Positions 7,122 through 15,457 are shown, counted from the stretch's first letter. The stretch is DNA of 21,182 nucleotides from Puniceicoccales bacterium (GCA_031276935.1 JAISMD010000073.1:1-21182), one strand, 5' to 3'. The notes: generated by a model from the letters alone, not told the origin. Made by a program: numbers and translations.

Positions 7122-7598
7122 ATGGTATTCCTAGATGAGTTATATCAAGAAATTATCATCGATCACAGCAATTCTCCCCGCAACGAAGGCGAATTGGAAC
7201 GGCCAACCCATTCCGCCGAAGCCTATAACGCGACCTGTGGCGATGAATTGGTCCTGCATTTAAGCGTCGTCGAAGGGAATCTCCAAGCCATTAGATTTCG
7301 GGCCCAGGGCTGTTCCATCGTGAAAGCATCCGCCTCCATGATGGGTGAAAAAGTTCAAACCATGACCGTTGCGAAAGCACTGGCTTTTTCCAAAAAAATA
7401 CAGGCCCTGCTCAACGGAGAAGTTTCGGATATTTTGGGGGATGGAGAACTCGGGGAATTGGTTTCCCTCTTGGGGGTCAGGCAATTTCCCATGCGGGTAA
7501 AATGTGCAACCCTACCCTGGCATGCCCTGGACAATGCCCTAAAATCTAGGGATGTTCTTCCTCCAGAAACGCCTTATCCTCGATCCAAAGAACTTTAA
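7122..7598 (+). CDS. sufU: SufU-type iron-sulfur cluster assembly protein
   Basis: A 158-residue protein of the IscU/NifU N-terminal family. The three metal- or sulfur-binding cysteines are Cys39 (NATCGDE, with Asp41), Cys64 (GCSIVKASASMM) and Cys128 (RVKCATLPWHAL). The ASASMM segment and the extra ~18-20 residues before the last Cys fit SufU, which takes sulfur from the SufS cysteine desulfurase, rather than IscU. No sufS, sufB or sufC is in the window. The ATG at 7122 gives the usual N terminus (LDELYQEIIIDHSNSPRN) but has no clear Shine-Dalgarno. The last 53 bases overlap the end of the gene on the opposite strand. Family firm; choice between SufU and an IscU-like scaffold fairly sure. Confidence 0.9.
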   Translation: MVFLDELYQEIIIDHSNSPRNEGELERPTHSAEAYNATCGDELVLHLSVVEGNLQAIRFRAQGCSIVKASASMMGEKVQTMTVAKALAFSKKIQALLNGEVSDILGDGELGELVSLLGVRQFPMRVKCATLPWHALDNALKSRDVLPPETPYPRSKEL

Positions 7599-8751
7599 AT
7601 GGCGTATCCCTGGGCGAAAGACTAAGTATTTTTGCCGTATTTTTATTGATAAAGCAAAAGAATTCTGGCCATTGAATGGGAATAGCGGAAAGGATTATAT
7701 TGGCATCATAGTTCATATCCAATATCTTAGCCGCCATTTTCCCGGAGGATTCGTAGCTGGGACCGGTTCCCATCAGTGCGCCGTAGGGAATCATATCCAT
7801 TTGTTCCGCAACCATCGCTATTTTTTGTGAACGGCCATGGTCGAAAATCGCCCTTGCGTTTTCGGAGAAAAAGGAACTGGATGTGACGTATATGGCGCCA
7901 TTGGGTTTCCCCTCCCCCAATTTCGTTAATTGAGTTGCTATGGCATCTTCGTCGCTGATATCGACCCGTTCCAGGGTTATGGATTTTTCCTTAGCCGCCA
8001 ATTCCAAAGCCTCGAAACTCTGAAGGCAATTTTGTTCCTTTGGGTTGACCAATACGGTGAGGTGCTTGAGATCTCCCAGGATATGTTTCATATTTTCCAA
8101 CTGCAATTCCATGGGAGCGGAGGTTCCCACACCGGATAAATTACCGCCATTATGTCCCTCATTGTGGGTAATGAGCCCCGTCGCAACGGGATGGCTGACC
8201 GCATTGAAAATGAGAGGACTATCATTGGCCCACTCCGCCGCTACCAGGGAAGTCAGGGTACCGAAGGTGTAAATGTAATCGTAATTTTTGGGATTAAGTT
8301 CCGTGTAGAGGATTTTTTTGAGTTGTTTCAAACTGCCTTCGACGTTAACGATGGTCGTCGTTGCATGGTAATTCAATGCCTCCAGTTCTGCTAAAAATCC
8401 CCGTTCGGCGTCCGTTTCCCCCCGCCACAGGAGCATCAAAATTTTAATTTCCCGACTTTTGTTGCCCCGGGATTGAGCGGAAGCATTTTTTTGTTTGGAA
8501 ATTTTTTGTGGCGAAACGTTCCCTTGATTGGCCCGGTCGGCTAAGTTTTTGAGGGGTAGAAACGATTCCTGTGAAGCAATGAAGTCGAAAGATTGCCGAG
8601 CTTCCCGTTTTTCTACGGACGGAGATAAAAAATCCCCCTTCGATATATTGGCAAAAAATTTACTTTCTCCCCAAAGCATACCTTTTCCGTAAAAAATCGC
8701 TAAGGACAAAATAATATATCCGCTTATAAGCTTTTTCCATCCCTTTCCCAT
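7546..8751 (-). CDS. ABC-type substrate-binding protein (TrpX-like family), no transporter partner nearby
   Basis: A 401-residue exported protein. Residues 1-28 form a signal peptide-like segment (basic start, hydrophobic ISGYIILSLAIFYG). A variable, basic, low-complexity linker runs to about residue 100 and contains QKISKQKNASAQSRGNKSRE. The rest resembles the ABC_sub_bind (Pfam PF04392) fold: KILMLLWRGETDAERGFLAELEALNY, then YIYTFGTLTSLVAAEW, PLIFNAVSHPVATGLI, LTVLVNPKEQNC, GAIYVTSSSFFSENARAIF, and MIPYGALMGTGPSYESSGKMAAKIL. Relatives bind amino acids such as tryptophan. No permease or ATPase gene is adjacent, so ligand and partner are unknown. The end overlaps sufU convergently by 53 bases. 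A possible -10 (TACAAT, 8765-8760) would leave only a ~2-base leader. Confidence 0.75.
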   Translation of the reverse strand: MGKGWKKLISGYIILSLAIFYGKGMLWGESKFFANISKGDFLSPSVEKREARQSFDFIASQESFLPLKNLADRANQGNVSPQKISKQKNASAQSRGNKSREIKILMLLWRGETDAERGFLAELEALNYHATTTIVNVEGSLKQLKKILYTELNPKNYDYIYTFGTLTSLVAAEWANDSPLIFNAVSHPVATGLITHNEGHNGGNLSGVGTSAPMELQLENMKHILGDLKHLTVLVNPKEQNCLQSFEALELAAKEKSITLERVDISDEDAIATQLTKLGEGKPNGAIYVTSSSFFSENARAIFDHGRSQKIAMVAEQMDMIPYGALMGTGPSYESSGKMAAKILDMNYDANIILSAIPIQWPEFFCFINKNTAKILSLSPRDTPFKVLWIEDKAFLEEEHP

Positions 8752-8791
8752 GGAAATAAATTGTAATAATTCTATAACAAAAACAAGCTTT

Positions 8792-11700
8792 TTATGTTTC
8801 TATTTTAAAAGGAATGTTTAAATTTTTAATTTTTTCGTAATCGAATTTACAATTAAAGCGTTCCGGTAGGGAGCGGTGGAGCACTTTCCCCTCCGGGAAG
8901 GAAAGGGTCAATTCACTGGTGACCGTCCCTGGATTCCGCTGGATATAGTCTTGGAGCGAATCCAAAAGCGTTGCATTTTGGCCATCGATGACCCAATGGA
9001 TGGTTTTGGTCATTTTTTCCATCGCCCGCACAAGGGGAACCATTTCCTGTACCACGAAACGCTCATCGCCGTCCGGGGATTTCCGACTCCCCGTAACCAC
9101 AATAATGTTACCGTCCAACAATAAATGCCCGTATTGTTCGAATGCGGAGGGGAAACAATTTAGGCTCAATTTTTCGAAGCGCATTTCCAATTGGAAGGTC
9201 GCCCAAAGACGGTTATCCCTTTTCGTAATCCGTTTCTCCACCGAGGAAACAACACCGCAGAGACGGAACGTGTCCCCGATCATTTCAACGGATTCTACGG
9301 AATTAATTTGGTCAAGGAAATCGCCGTAGTCGTCGAGGGGATGTCCGGTAATGTAAAAGCCCAATAACGTTTTTTCATAGTTCAATTTCTCGACCTTCGT
9401 CAGCGGTGGACCGCTCTGATCAATGGAACTGGCGAAGGGATTCCCCTCCCCTTCACCGATGAAGTCGAAGAGTTGGACCTGTCCCGCATTGCGGTCCTTC
9501 TGCAGGAGGGAAGCTTCCCCCATAACCCCCTCCAAAGCCCGGGCTAGGTGGGCTCGATCCACGGCAAATTGATCGAAGGCACCGCTGAAAATTAAACTCT
9601 CCGCAACCCTTTTGTTGACAATCCTTAGGTCGACCCGGGCCATGAAATCTAGAAAATCTTTAAATGGACCGTTTTGCGTCCGTTCCCGGATAATATTTTC
9701 AGCGGCAATGTCTCCCACCCCCTTAATGGCACCTAAACCAAAACGGATACATTGTTCCCCGTGGTTGGGGGTAAAATTGGCGAGGGATTGGTTGACGTCC
9801 GGACCAAGGACGGCGATGTGCATGCGGTTACATTCGGAAATAAAATAGGCCACCTTATCCACATTCCCCAATACCGCAGATAGGGTCGCTGCCATGAATT
9901 CTACGGGGTAATTTGCTTTGAGGTAGGCGGTCTGGTAAGCGATGATGGCGTAGGCGATGGAATGGGATTTATTAAATCCGTAGCCGGCAAATTTTTCTAA
10001 AATGGAAAAAATTTCCTCCGCCTTTTCCTTGGGGATTTGGTGATGTTTTTTAGCGCCTTCGATGAAGACACTGCGCTGGGCATTCATGACTTCCACCTTT
10101 TTCTTTCCCATGGCCCGCCGTAGGATATCGGCACCGGCTAGGGTGTACCCCGCAATGACCCGAACCGCTTCCATAACCTGTTCCTGGTAAACTAAAATGC
10201 CGTAGGTCGCTCGACATACATTTTCCAATAGGGGGTGGGGGTATTTGATCTTCGACGGATCTTTTTTCCCGGCAATATATTCGTTGATCCACTCCATGGG
10301 CCCCGGACGATAGAGGGCACTGATGTCGCTAATTTCTTCCACGCTGCTGATTTTACAGCGCTTGCAAAGGGCACGCATTCCCACCGATTCCCCCAGTTGG
10401 AAGACACCGATGGTTTCGCCATTGTTGAGCAATTGGTAGGTCCGTGGATCGTCGTAGGGGATTTTATCCATGGAGAATGTGCCATCGTAGTGGCGAATGA
10501 AAGATTCCGTGTCCGCAATAATGGTGAGCGTGGTCAAGCCGAGGAAATCCATTTTCAGTAGACCTAAATCCTCCACCGCTTCCTTGGCATATTGTGTCGT
10601 TAAAGCGCCTTCCTGGAGGGTAATGGGTAACATGTTTTCCACCACGTCCTCCGTGATGATAATACCGGCCGCATGGGTCCCCGTATTCCGTACCGTTCCC
10701 TCCAAAACTTTTCCATCTTCTAAAATTTTCCCGATTTTCGGATTAAGTTGGATTTCCAATTGTAGTTCCTTGGATTTTTCGAGGGCGCTGTCGATGGATA
10801 TATTGAGTTCATCGGGTACCATTTTAGCGATGCGATTGGCTTCCGCGTAGGGGATATCGTTGACGCGACAGAGATCCCGAATCACCATTTTCGCTCCGAA
10901 CGTTCCAAAGGTAATAATATTGCCCACGTGATCGTTGCCGTATTTTTGACGCACGTAATCGATGACTTCCCCGCGGCGACGCATGCAGAAATCGATGTCG
11001 AAATCGGGGGGCGATACCCGTTCCGGATTGAGGAAACGTTCGAAGAGCAATCCAAATTGTATGGGATCCACATCCGTAATGCGGATGAGGTAGGCCACAA
11101 TGGAACCCGCTCCCGATCCCCTTCCCGGACCGACCGGTATGCCCTGCGACTTCGCCCAATCAATGAAATCCCAGACGATGAGAAAGTAATCCACAAAACC
11201 CGTTTTCTCTAGGGTCGATAGCTCGTAGTCCAGACGCTCACAAAGCATCGCCTCCCGACTTCCCGCAACGCGCTCCTCCGCTCCAACATAGTCGACGCCA
11301 TAGCGTAGCTTTAAACCTCCCAGACATAAATCGCGTAAATAGGAAAAATTACTTTCCTCAATTTCTTGGGGTAAACGGAAAACGGGATAATGATTTTCTC
11401 CAAATTTCAGGGTGAAATTACACATGTCGGCGACGAGTCGTGTATGATCGAGGCATTCCCGATGATCCTGAAACATCAATTCCATTTCCTCCCGGGATTT
11501 GATATATAATTGGTGCGTATTCATGCGGAAACGGTGGGTATCCGTCACCTTGGAAACGGTTTGAATACATAGGAGTTGATCGTGGGCTTCCCAATCTTCC
11601 TGCAAGACGTAGTGGGCATCGTTGGTGGCGACGGTCCGAATACCCTCCTCCTCGGCTAACTTGAATAGCGTGGGAAGAACGATTTCTCTGGATTCGGGCA

Positions 11701-12235
11701 TTCCGTGATTTTGTACCTCAATGAAAAGACGATCCTTTCCAAAAATTTCAATGAGCCAATGGAGTCCGTTTTTCGCCGCATCGTAATCCCTTTGCAGGGC
11801 CATGGCACAGAGATATCCCTGATAACATCCGGTCAAACAAATCAAACCTTCGCTGTATTGGGCAATCGTTTGCCAATTGATGCGCGGCCTGTAATAAAAT
11901 CCATCCCGGTGGGAAAGGGATACGATTTTCGCCAAATTCTTGTAGCCCGTTGCATCCATAACCAATAACCCCATGTGGTAAAGCGGTACCTTTTCCTTTA
12001 CCCTATAATCCCGGTCAAATGTGGTGTAAAGTTCGCAGCCGATGATCGTTTTAATGCCAAACTTTTTCCCCTGATTGAGGAAATTGGGTACACCGAAAAG
12101 ATTACCGTGATCCGTCATGGCGATGGCATCCATATCCAGTTCCTTCGTCCGAGCAAATAGGCGGTCCATACGGCAAGCACCGTCCAGTAAACTGTAGTCC
12201 GTATGCACGTGTAAATGGACAAAAGGCTTCCCCAT
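8792..12235 (-). CDS. dnaE: DNA polymerase III alpha subunit DnaE
   Basis: Main replicative polymerase, 1147 residues (E. coli 1160). The N-terminal PHP domain starts HLHVHTDYSLLDG (His9, His11, Asp18) and keeps TDHG (His43), GCELY (Glu68), TGC (Cys137) and NDAH (Asp206, His208), so its metal site looks intact. The polymerase core has GRGSGAGS (371-378), the catalytic aspartates in PDFDIDF (410-416) and the third in LLKMDFLGL. QVQLFDF resembles the internal sliding-clamp motif, and an OB fold follows (FRLCGVVSSVEKR). I placed the start at the ATG at 12235, where the family begins. The frame is open to 12334, but a strong promoter lies inside that extension. The gene ends 40 bases before the 8751 gene. 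Confidence 0.96.
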   Translation of the reverse strand: MGKPFVHLHVHTDYSLLDGACRMDRLFARTKELDMDAIAMTDHGNLFGVPNFLNQGKKFGIKTIIGCELYTTFDRDYRVKEKVPLYHMGLLVMDATGYKNLAKIVSLSHRDGFYYRPRINWQTIAQYSEGLICLTGCYQGYLCAMALQRDYDAAKNGLHWLIEIFGKDRLFIEVQNHGMPESREIVLPTLFKLAEEEGIRTVATNDAHYVLQEDWEAHDQLLCIQTVSKVTDTHRFRMNTHQLYIKSREEMELMFQDHRECLDHTRLVADMCNFTLKFGENHYPVFRLPQEIEESNFSYLRDLCLGGLKLRYGVDYVGAEERVAGSREAMLCERLDYELSTLEKTGFVDYFLIVWDFIDWAKSQGIPVGPGRGSGAGSIVAYLIRITDVDPIQFGLLFERFLNPERVSPPDFDIDFCMRRRGEVIDYVRQKYGNDHVGNIITFGTFGAKMVIRDLCRVNDIPYAEANRIAKMVPDELNISIDSALEKSKELQLEIQLNPKIGKILEDGKVLEGTVRNTGTHAAGIIITEDVVENMLPITLQEGALTTQYAKEAVEDLGLLKMDFLGLTTLTIIADTESFIRHYDGTFSMDKIPYDDPRTYQLLNNGETIGVFQLGESVGMRALCKRCKISSVEEISDISALYRPGPMEWINEYIAGKKDPSKIKYPHPLLENVCRATYGILVYQEQVMEAVRVIAGYTLAGADILRRAMGKKKVEVMNAQRSVFIEGAKKHHQIPKEKAEEIFSILEKFAGYGFNKSHSIAYAIIAYQTAYLKANYPVEFMAATLSAVLGNVDKVAYFISECNRMHIAVLGPDVNQSLANFTPNHGEQCIRFGLGAIKGVGDIAAENIIRERTQNGPFKDFLDFMARVDLRIVNKRVAESLIFSGAFDQFAVDRAHLARALEGVMGEASLLQKDRNAGQVQLFDFIGEGEGNPFASSIDQSGPPLTKVEKLNYEKTLLGFYITGHPLDDYGDFLDQINSVESVEMIGDTFRLCGVVSSVEKRITKRDNRLWATFQLEMRFEKLSLNCFPSAFEQYGHLLLDGNIIVVTGSRKSPDGDERFVVQEMVPLVRAMEKMTKTIHWVIDGQNATLLDSLQDYIQRNPGTVTSELTLSFPEGKVLHRSLPERFNCKFDYEKIKNLNIPFKIET

Positions 12236-12241
12236 GAACTG

Positions 12242-12271
12242 ATTATAGAGATTCTCTCCACCTAGGGTCAA
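12242..12271 (-). promoter_or_regulatory. Promoter of dnaE, predicted leaderless
   Basis: Minus-strand -35 TTGACC (12271-12266) and a perfect -10 TATAAT (12247-12242), 18-base spacer. The usual +1, seven bases past the -10, is 12235, exactly the A of the dnaE ATG. GGAGAG lies about 18-20 bases before the ATG, too far for a Shine-Dalgarno, and would be outside the transcript. Confidence 0.7.
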
Positions 12272-12348
12272 CGACGAAAATATTAAAATTGCGTTCCCTG
12301 CTCTGTGATAATTTTTCAAAAAAAACTTTATCAATTGGAAAAAAATTA

Positions 12349-12354
12349 TATACT
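12349..12354 (+). promoter_or_regulatory. Possible -10 box of the 12364 gene
   Basis: TATACT on the plus strand would place the start near 12361, 3 bases before the ATG at 12364. No good -35 box is seen (CTTTAT or TTTATC at the right distance). The promoter would be divergent from that of dnaE within 130 bases. Confidence 0.4.
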
Positions 12355-12363
12355 TTCCCTAAT

Positions 12364-13134
12364 ATGAAATGGCAAAATGGCTTATGGACTTGCATCATTC
12401 CTTTTTTTTCAGCGGGTATGCTTTTGGGGAAACCATCATTTTTTCCGAAATCGTTGGCTCCTGATCTACCTAAAACCGATGTTTCCACGATCCCTGTCCC
12501 TCCTCGGGAAATTGCGGAAATAACGAAACCGATCCCTCCCGCAAAGAATTGGTCGGAAAACGATATTAAAAATCTATTGAAAAACACATCAGCCGTCAAT
12601 GTTTGCGCTGATTTTTCGCTTGTCATCAAGGAAGATTTGGAAAGGATGGAGGACCACATCGAATGGATCAGGGATTTATTTTTAGAAATTCAAGGGAAAG
12701 TGAATATTATATCCCCGGACGTTAAAACCCAATTGACGCTTTTAGGAAAGGACATCGAGCTCATGATTTCCTACTACAAGGATTGTTTCGATGAATTGGA
12801 ACATAGGCAATCCCAGAGTGGTTCCATCTACGTCGGTTGCATCGAGCATTTGAAAAAATTACAATCGGCGGTACAGCATTTGCGCCATAGCACGGACAAT
12901 GTTTTGGACATCGTACGCCTATTGGCTGTCAAAAATGAAAATACCCCCACCTACCAGGGACTTAAAAGTAGTAAGAGGGAAATTAAAGTAATGGATGACC
13001 ATTGCATCGCCATAAGTGCGATCATTGATCAGATCTTTGCCCGTCTACTTCCCCTACTCCGGGTTTACCACGAACGTTCCTTCGAAGAACGGGGCCGGGG
13101 GCAATACGTCCAACCGGCACGACATGCTCTCTAA
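12364..13134 (+). CDS. Secreted protein of unknown function with helical C-terminal half
   Basis: I do not recognise this family. The chosen ATG at 12364 gives 256 residues starting MKWQNGLWTCIIPFFSAGMLLG, a plausible signal peptide; the frame is open back to 12289, but that extension lacks the pattern. Residues ~25-65 are rich in Pro and Lys (SLAPDLPKTD, PVPPRE, KPIPPAKN), like a flexible linker. Residues ~66-240 are mostly amphipathic helix (KEDLERMEDHIEWIRDLFLEIQ; HLKKLQSAVQHLRHSTDNVLDIVRLL; AISAIIDQIFARLLPLLRV), which suggests a helical bundle or coiled coil. Mature Cys residues near 80, 141 and 155 are present. The gene is monocistronic: it is divergent from dnaE and ends at a strong terminator. 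Perhaps periplasmic or cell-surface; no function is assigned. Confidence 0.65.
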   Translation: MKWQNGLWTCIIPFFSAGMLLGKPSFFPKSLAPDLPKTDVSTIPVPPREIAEITKPIPPAKNWSENDIKNLLKNTSAVNVCADFSLVIKEDLERMEDHIEWIRDLFLEIQGKVNIISPDVKTQLTLLGKDIELMISYYKDCFDELEHRQSQSGSIYVGCIEHLKKLQSAVQHLRHSTDNVLDIVRLLAVKNENTPTYQGLKSSKREIKVMDDHCIAISAIIDQIFARLLPLLRVYHERSFEERGRGQYVQPARHAL

Positions 13135-13169
13135 ATTAATGCAAAATATTTGCTTTCAAATTCGAATTT

Positions 13170-13197
13170 AAATTCCCTATTTTTGGGAATTTTTTTT
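13170..13197 (+). terminator. Intrinsic terminator of the 12364 gene
   Basis: An 8-bp perfect stem AAATTCCC (13170-13177) / GGGAATTT (13185-13192) with a 7-base loop, followed by T residues to 13197. It lies 36 bases after the stop at 13134. A 12-bp palindrome AAATTCGAATTT precedes it at 13158-13169. Confidence 0.75.
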
Positions 13198-13263
13198 CTA
13201 CATACGGTTCGTTTTGATTTAAAGAAATTTTCAAAAAAATATATTTCTCAAAAAGATTAAAAG

Positions 13264-14208
13264 CTAATTCCAGGGTTGGAGTTGCAGGTAAGTAAACAGG
13301 GAAAAAACAAATAGGAATACGAGCAGCAATATGGCTCCTTCCTTCCGACTTATTTCCCTTTTTGTGGTAAAGAAACGCCACATCAGGATGGTCAGAAGGA
13401 TAAGGGACGGTAGGGCGAAGTAGCACAGCGAAGCGTTCACGGGCAGTGGACAAATGAGAGCACAAGTACCCATAATCATCAGTATGTTGAAAATATTGGA
13501 ACCGATAATGTTGCCCGTACAAATCGCACCGTATCCCCGCAGTGCGGCGACGAAGGAGGTAATAATTTCGGGAAAACTCGTTCCAACGGCGATGATGGTG
13601 AAACCGATGAGCGCATCCGACCAACCCAAATTACGGGCGATCTTAACGCTGTGCCCCACCACAAGTTCAGCTCCCCAAAAGAGTAGTGCCAAACCGAGAA
13701 GAAAAATCCCCATTCCCTGCCAAAAACTAGTTTTAACCGTTATTTGCTTACTTTTCTCCTGGGAATAATCATGGGAACAGGCGTAGTAGAGGTACAGGAT
13801 ATTGAGCGTAATGAATAGCACACCAACGGTCCACCCGATTGGGGTAAACATGGAGCATAGCGCTAAAAGACAAGTCATGAGGAGGGACAAAGGTAATTCC
13901 CTTTCCAGTACGCGGGAATTGATATTGAAGGGTTTAATGAGGGCGACGAGACCACCGGCTAAACCGATGTTGACCAAATTACTTCCGATCACATTACTGG
14001 CGACGATTTCGGGGTGTCCCTGAATTACGGCCACCAGGGAGGTGATGAGTTCCGGAGTGGAGGTAGCCATGGCAACGACGGTCATGCCGATGATAAATTG
14101 GCTAATACCTAGGCGAATCGCAAGGGCGCTGGCTCCGGAACAAACGTAATTCCCTCCATAGGCGAGAATAAAAAAACCAAAGACAATTAATAATAGTGAC
14201 CACCACAT
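13264..14208 (-). CDS. Sodium/calcium exchanger family membrane protein (YrbG-like)
   Basis: An inner-membrane antiporter of the Ca2+/cation superfamily, which typically exports Ca2+ in exchange for Na+. With the ATG at 14208 it has 314 residues and about ten hydrophobic segments in two similar halves. The two alpha repeats are clear: ATSTPELITS (48-57) with ASNVIGSN (70-77), and GTSFPEIITS (209-218) with GNIIGSN (232-238). The Glu and Asn/Ser that bind the ions are kept in both. A polar cytoplasmic loop (CSHDYSQEKSKQITVKT, ~144-160) separates the halves. The frame also opens with a TTG at 14262 (18 more residues, not membrane-like); I prefer the ATG because relatives start with the first hydrophobic segment. 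The transported ions are inferred from the family. Confidence 0.88.
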   Translation of the reverse strand: MWWSLLLIVFGFFILAYGGNYVCSGASALAIRLGISQFIIGMTVVAMATSTPELITSLVAVIQGHPEIVASNVIGSNLVNIGLAGGLVALIKPFNINSRVLERELPLSLLMTCLLALCSMFTPIGWTVGVLFITLNILYLYYACSHDYSQEKSKQITVKTSFWQGMGIFLLGLALLFWGAELVVGHSVKIARNLGWSDALIGFTIIAVGTSFPEIITSFVAALRGYGAICTGNIIGSNIFNILMIMGTCALICPLPVNASLCYFALPSLILLTILMWRFFTTKREISRKEGAILLLVFLFVFSLFTYLQLQPWN

Positions 14209-14319
14209 AACCCATCCAAATTCTGATACTTCCAATGCTGGGGGAAGTTCACTTCTTTGCAACGCTTTATTTTTATTTTTCTTTCAAATTAATCGCCTTT
14301 TATTCGTCGCCGAGATGGA

Positions 14320-14769
14320 CTAGGAACCCAGTATGGATTCTCCAATCCAGTGTTGGACACTGCCCTTCCAATTCCCCTGTTTCATTTGGCTGGATGCGTT
14401 CCAGGGATAAAGACCATAGACGTAATGACGGATACTGTTTCCAAAGTATTCACCAAGTAGTATGTTTTGTTCCAATTCGATGAGGCAGTACGGGGAAGCA
14501 TTATCCCATCCCGTTGGAGAAGTGGCAACGGTGAAGCAATCATTTTTATAGCCACAAAAAGTGCAATCATTGGCGTCCAAGGGTAATGGAACCCTGATTT
14601 CTTCCAAAACATATCGCAAATTTTTTTCCATATTTTTTGCCCTAAGCATTTGGATTCGGTGCGTCGAATCGTTTACATTTTCCGCCATGTAGGACAGTAA
14701 CATGGGTAAGGCTACCCCCAGAATACCCAGGGCCAATACAATTTCTAATAGAGAAAATCCTTTTTTCAT
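14320..14769 (-). CDS. Type II secretion / type IV pilus-like pseudopilin, cysteine-containing
   Basis: 149 residues with a class III (prepilin) signal: MKKG|FSLLEIVLALGI, cleavage expected after Gly4 with Glu at +5, then a hydrophobic helix to about residue 27. The product would be cut and N-methylated by a prepilin peptidase and assembled into a pseudopilus. The globular part has four cysteines (69, 72, 78 and 95; CTFCGYKNDC), unusual for minor pseudopilins and suggesting disulfides. The start ATG overlaps the previous stop (ATGA), so the two pseudopilins are translationally coupled. No secretion ATPase or secretin gene is in the window, and I cannot say which machine it serves. Confidence 0.8.
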   Translation of the reverse strand: MKKGFSLLEIVLALGILGVALPMLLSYMAENVNDSTHRIQMLRAKNMEKNLRYVLEEIRVPLPLDANDCTFCGYKNDCFTVATSPTGWDNASPYCLIELEQNILLGEYFGNSIRHYVYGLYPWNASSQMKQGNWKGSVQHWIGESILGS

Positions 14770-15380
14770 AGCACTTCTTTCATCGCATTTTTTGATTCTA
14801 AAATAATTTGCCGCCCCTGCGGTAAAATGAAAATCCCAATTGGGTTGGAATTATTATCGAAGAGGATATCATCTCCATCCTTTGTTCCGTTAGCAACGGC
14901 GATGAGGGCAGTATTTCTCGCCAAATTACATAACTTGCCCCTATTATTAAAGACAAAACTATAGCCACTGACGCTATTACCATTGATAATGAATTCTTCT
15001 TCGACGTAGGGACTCTCGGACAAATCTTCGTTCAAATACTCGGACAATGTGCTTTGGGGTAAAACGAAAAATTTTTCCGGGAGGAACATGATATGTTTCG
15101 GGATCCAATTGGAGGCGATGTCTTTCCGACACAGAATGAGGCGGCGAAATTTATAGGATGAACCGGTGTCGATCAGCATACAGGCATCCGTATTATTTGC
15201 GATGGCCTGGGAACGGACGCTATCCAAACTCTCGGCTAAAGTTTTCGCCGCCAGTTTTAAAACTTGACCGGATTCGCTGGAGGAGAAATTCAATTTCGCT
15301 AAAAACATCGAAAATAATAGCAACAAGACAATAACTGTCAGCAGTTCAATGAGTGTAAATCCCGATGATCGCTTTCTCAC
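14766..15380 (-). CDS. Pseudopilin, GspH-like
   Basis: 204 residues with a prepilin signal MRKRSSG|FTLIELLTVIVLLLL (cleavage after Gly7, Glu at +5) and a ~20-residue hydrophobic helix. The following region (AKTLAESLDSVRSQAIANNTDACMLID) resembles the start of the GspH/FimT globular domain, which forms the tip of type II secretion pseudopili; the rest is divergent. The start is GTG at 15380, with AAGGAA directly before it; no ATG is available upstream of the prepilin motif. It is first in a two-gene unit with the pseudopilin at 14320-14769 and overlaps it by 4 bases. Confidence 0.78.
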   Translation of the reverse strand: MRKRSSGFTLIELLTVIVLLLLFSMFLAKLNFSSSESGQVLKLAAKTLAESLDSVRSQAIANNTDACMLIDTGSSYKFRRLILCRKDIASNWIPKHIMFLPEKFFVLPQSTLSEYLNEDLSESPYVEEEFIINGNSVSGYSFVFNNRGKLCNLARNTALIAVANGTKDGDDILFDNNSNPIGIFILPQGRQIILESKNAMKEVL

Positions 15381-15457
15381 TTCCTTCAGGGAATGTAATT
15401 TTTTTCTTTTTTGGCAAATATTTTCCTCTTCTTATTCCCGCATTCCGCAAATTGCTA

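Noticed and set aside
7079..7138. 19-residue leader peptide before sufU (ATG at 7079, AGGAG just before it)
   Set aside because: AGGAG is too close to the ATG, there is no attenuator-like hairpin or codon pattern, and it overlaps the sufU start by chance-like positioning.
10235..10850. Plus-strand open frames over 100 residues inside dnaE
   Set aside because: Antisense shadows of the conserved DnaE frame.
12236..12334. 33-residue N-terminal extension of DnaE
   Set aside because: The family begins at the ATG at 12235, and a strong promoter lies inside the extension.
13136..13624. 162-residue minus-strand open frame
   Set aside because: Out-of-frame shadow of the exchanger gene, running through the terminator; no family features.
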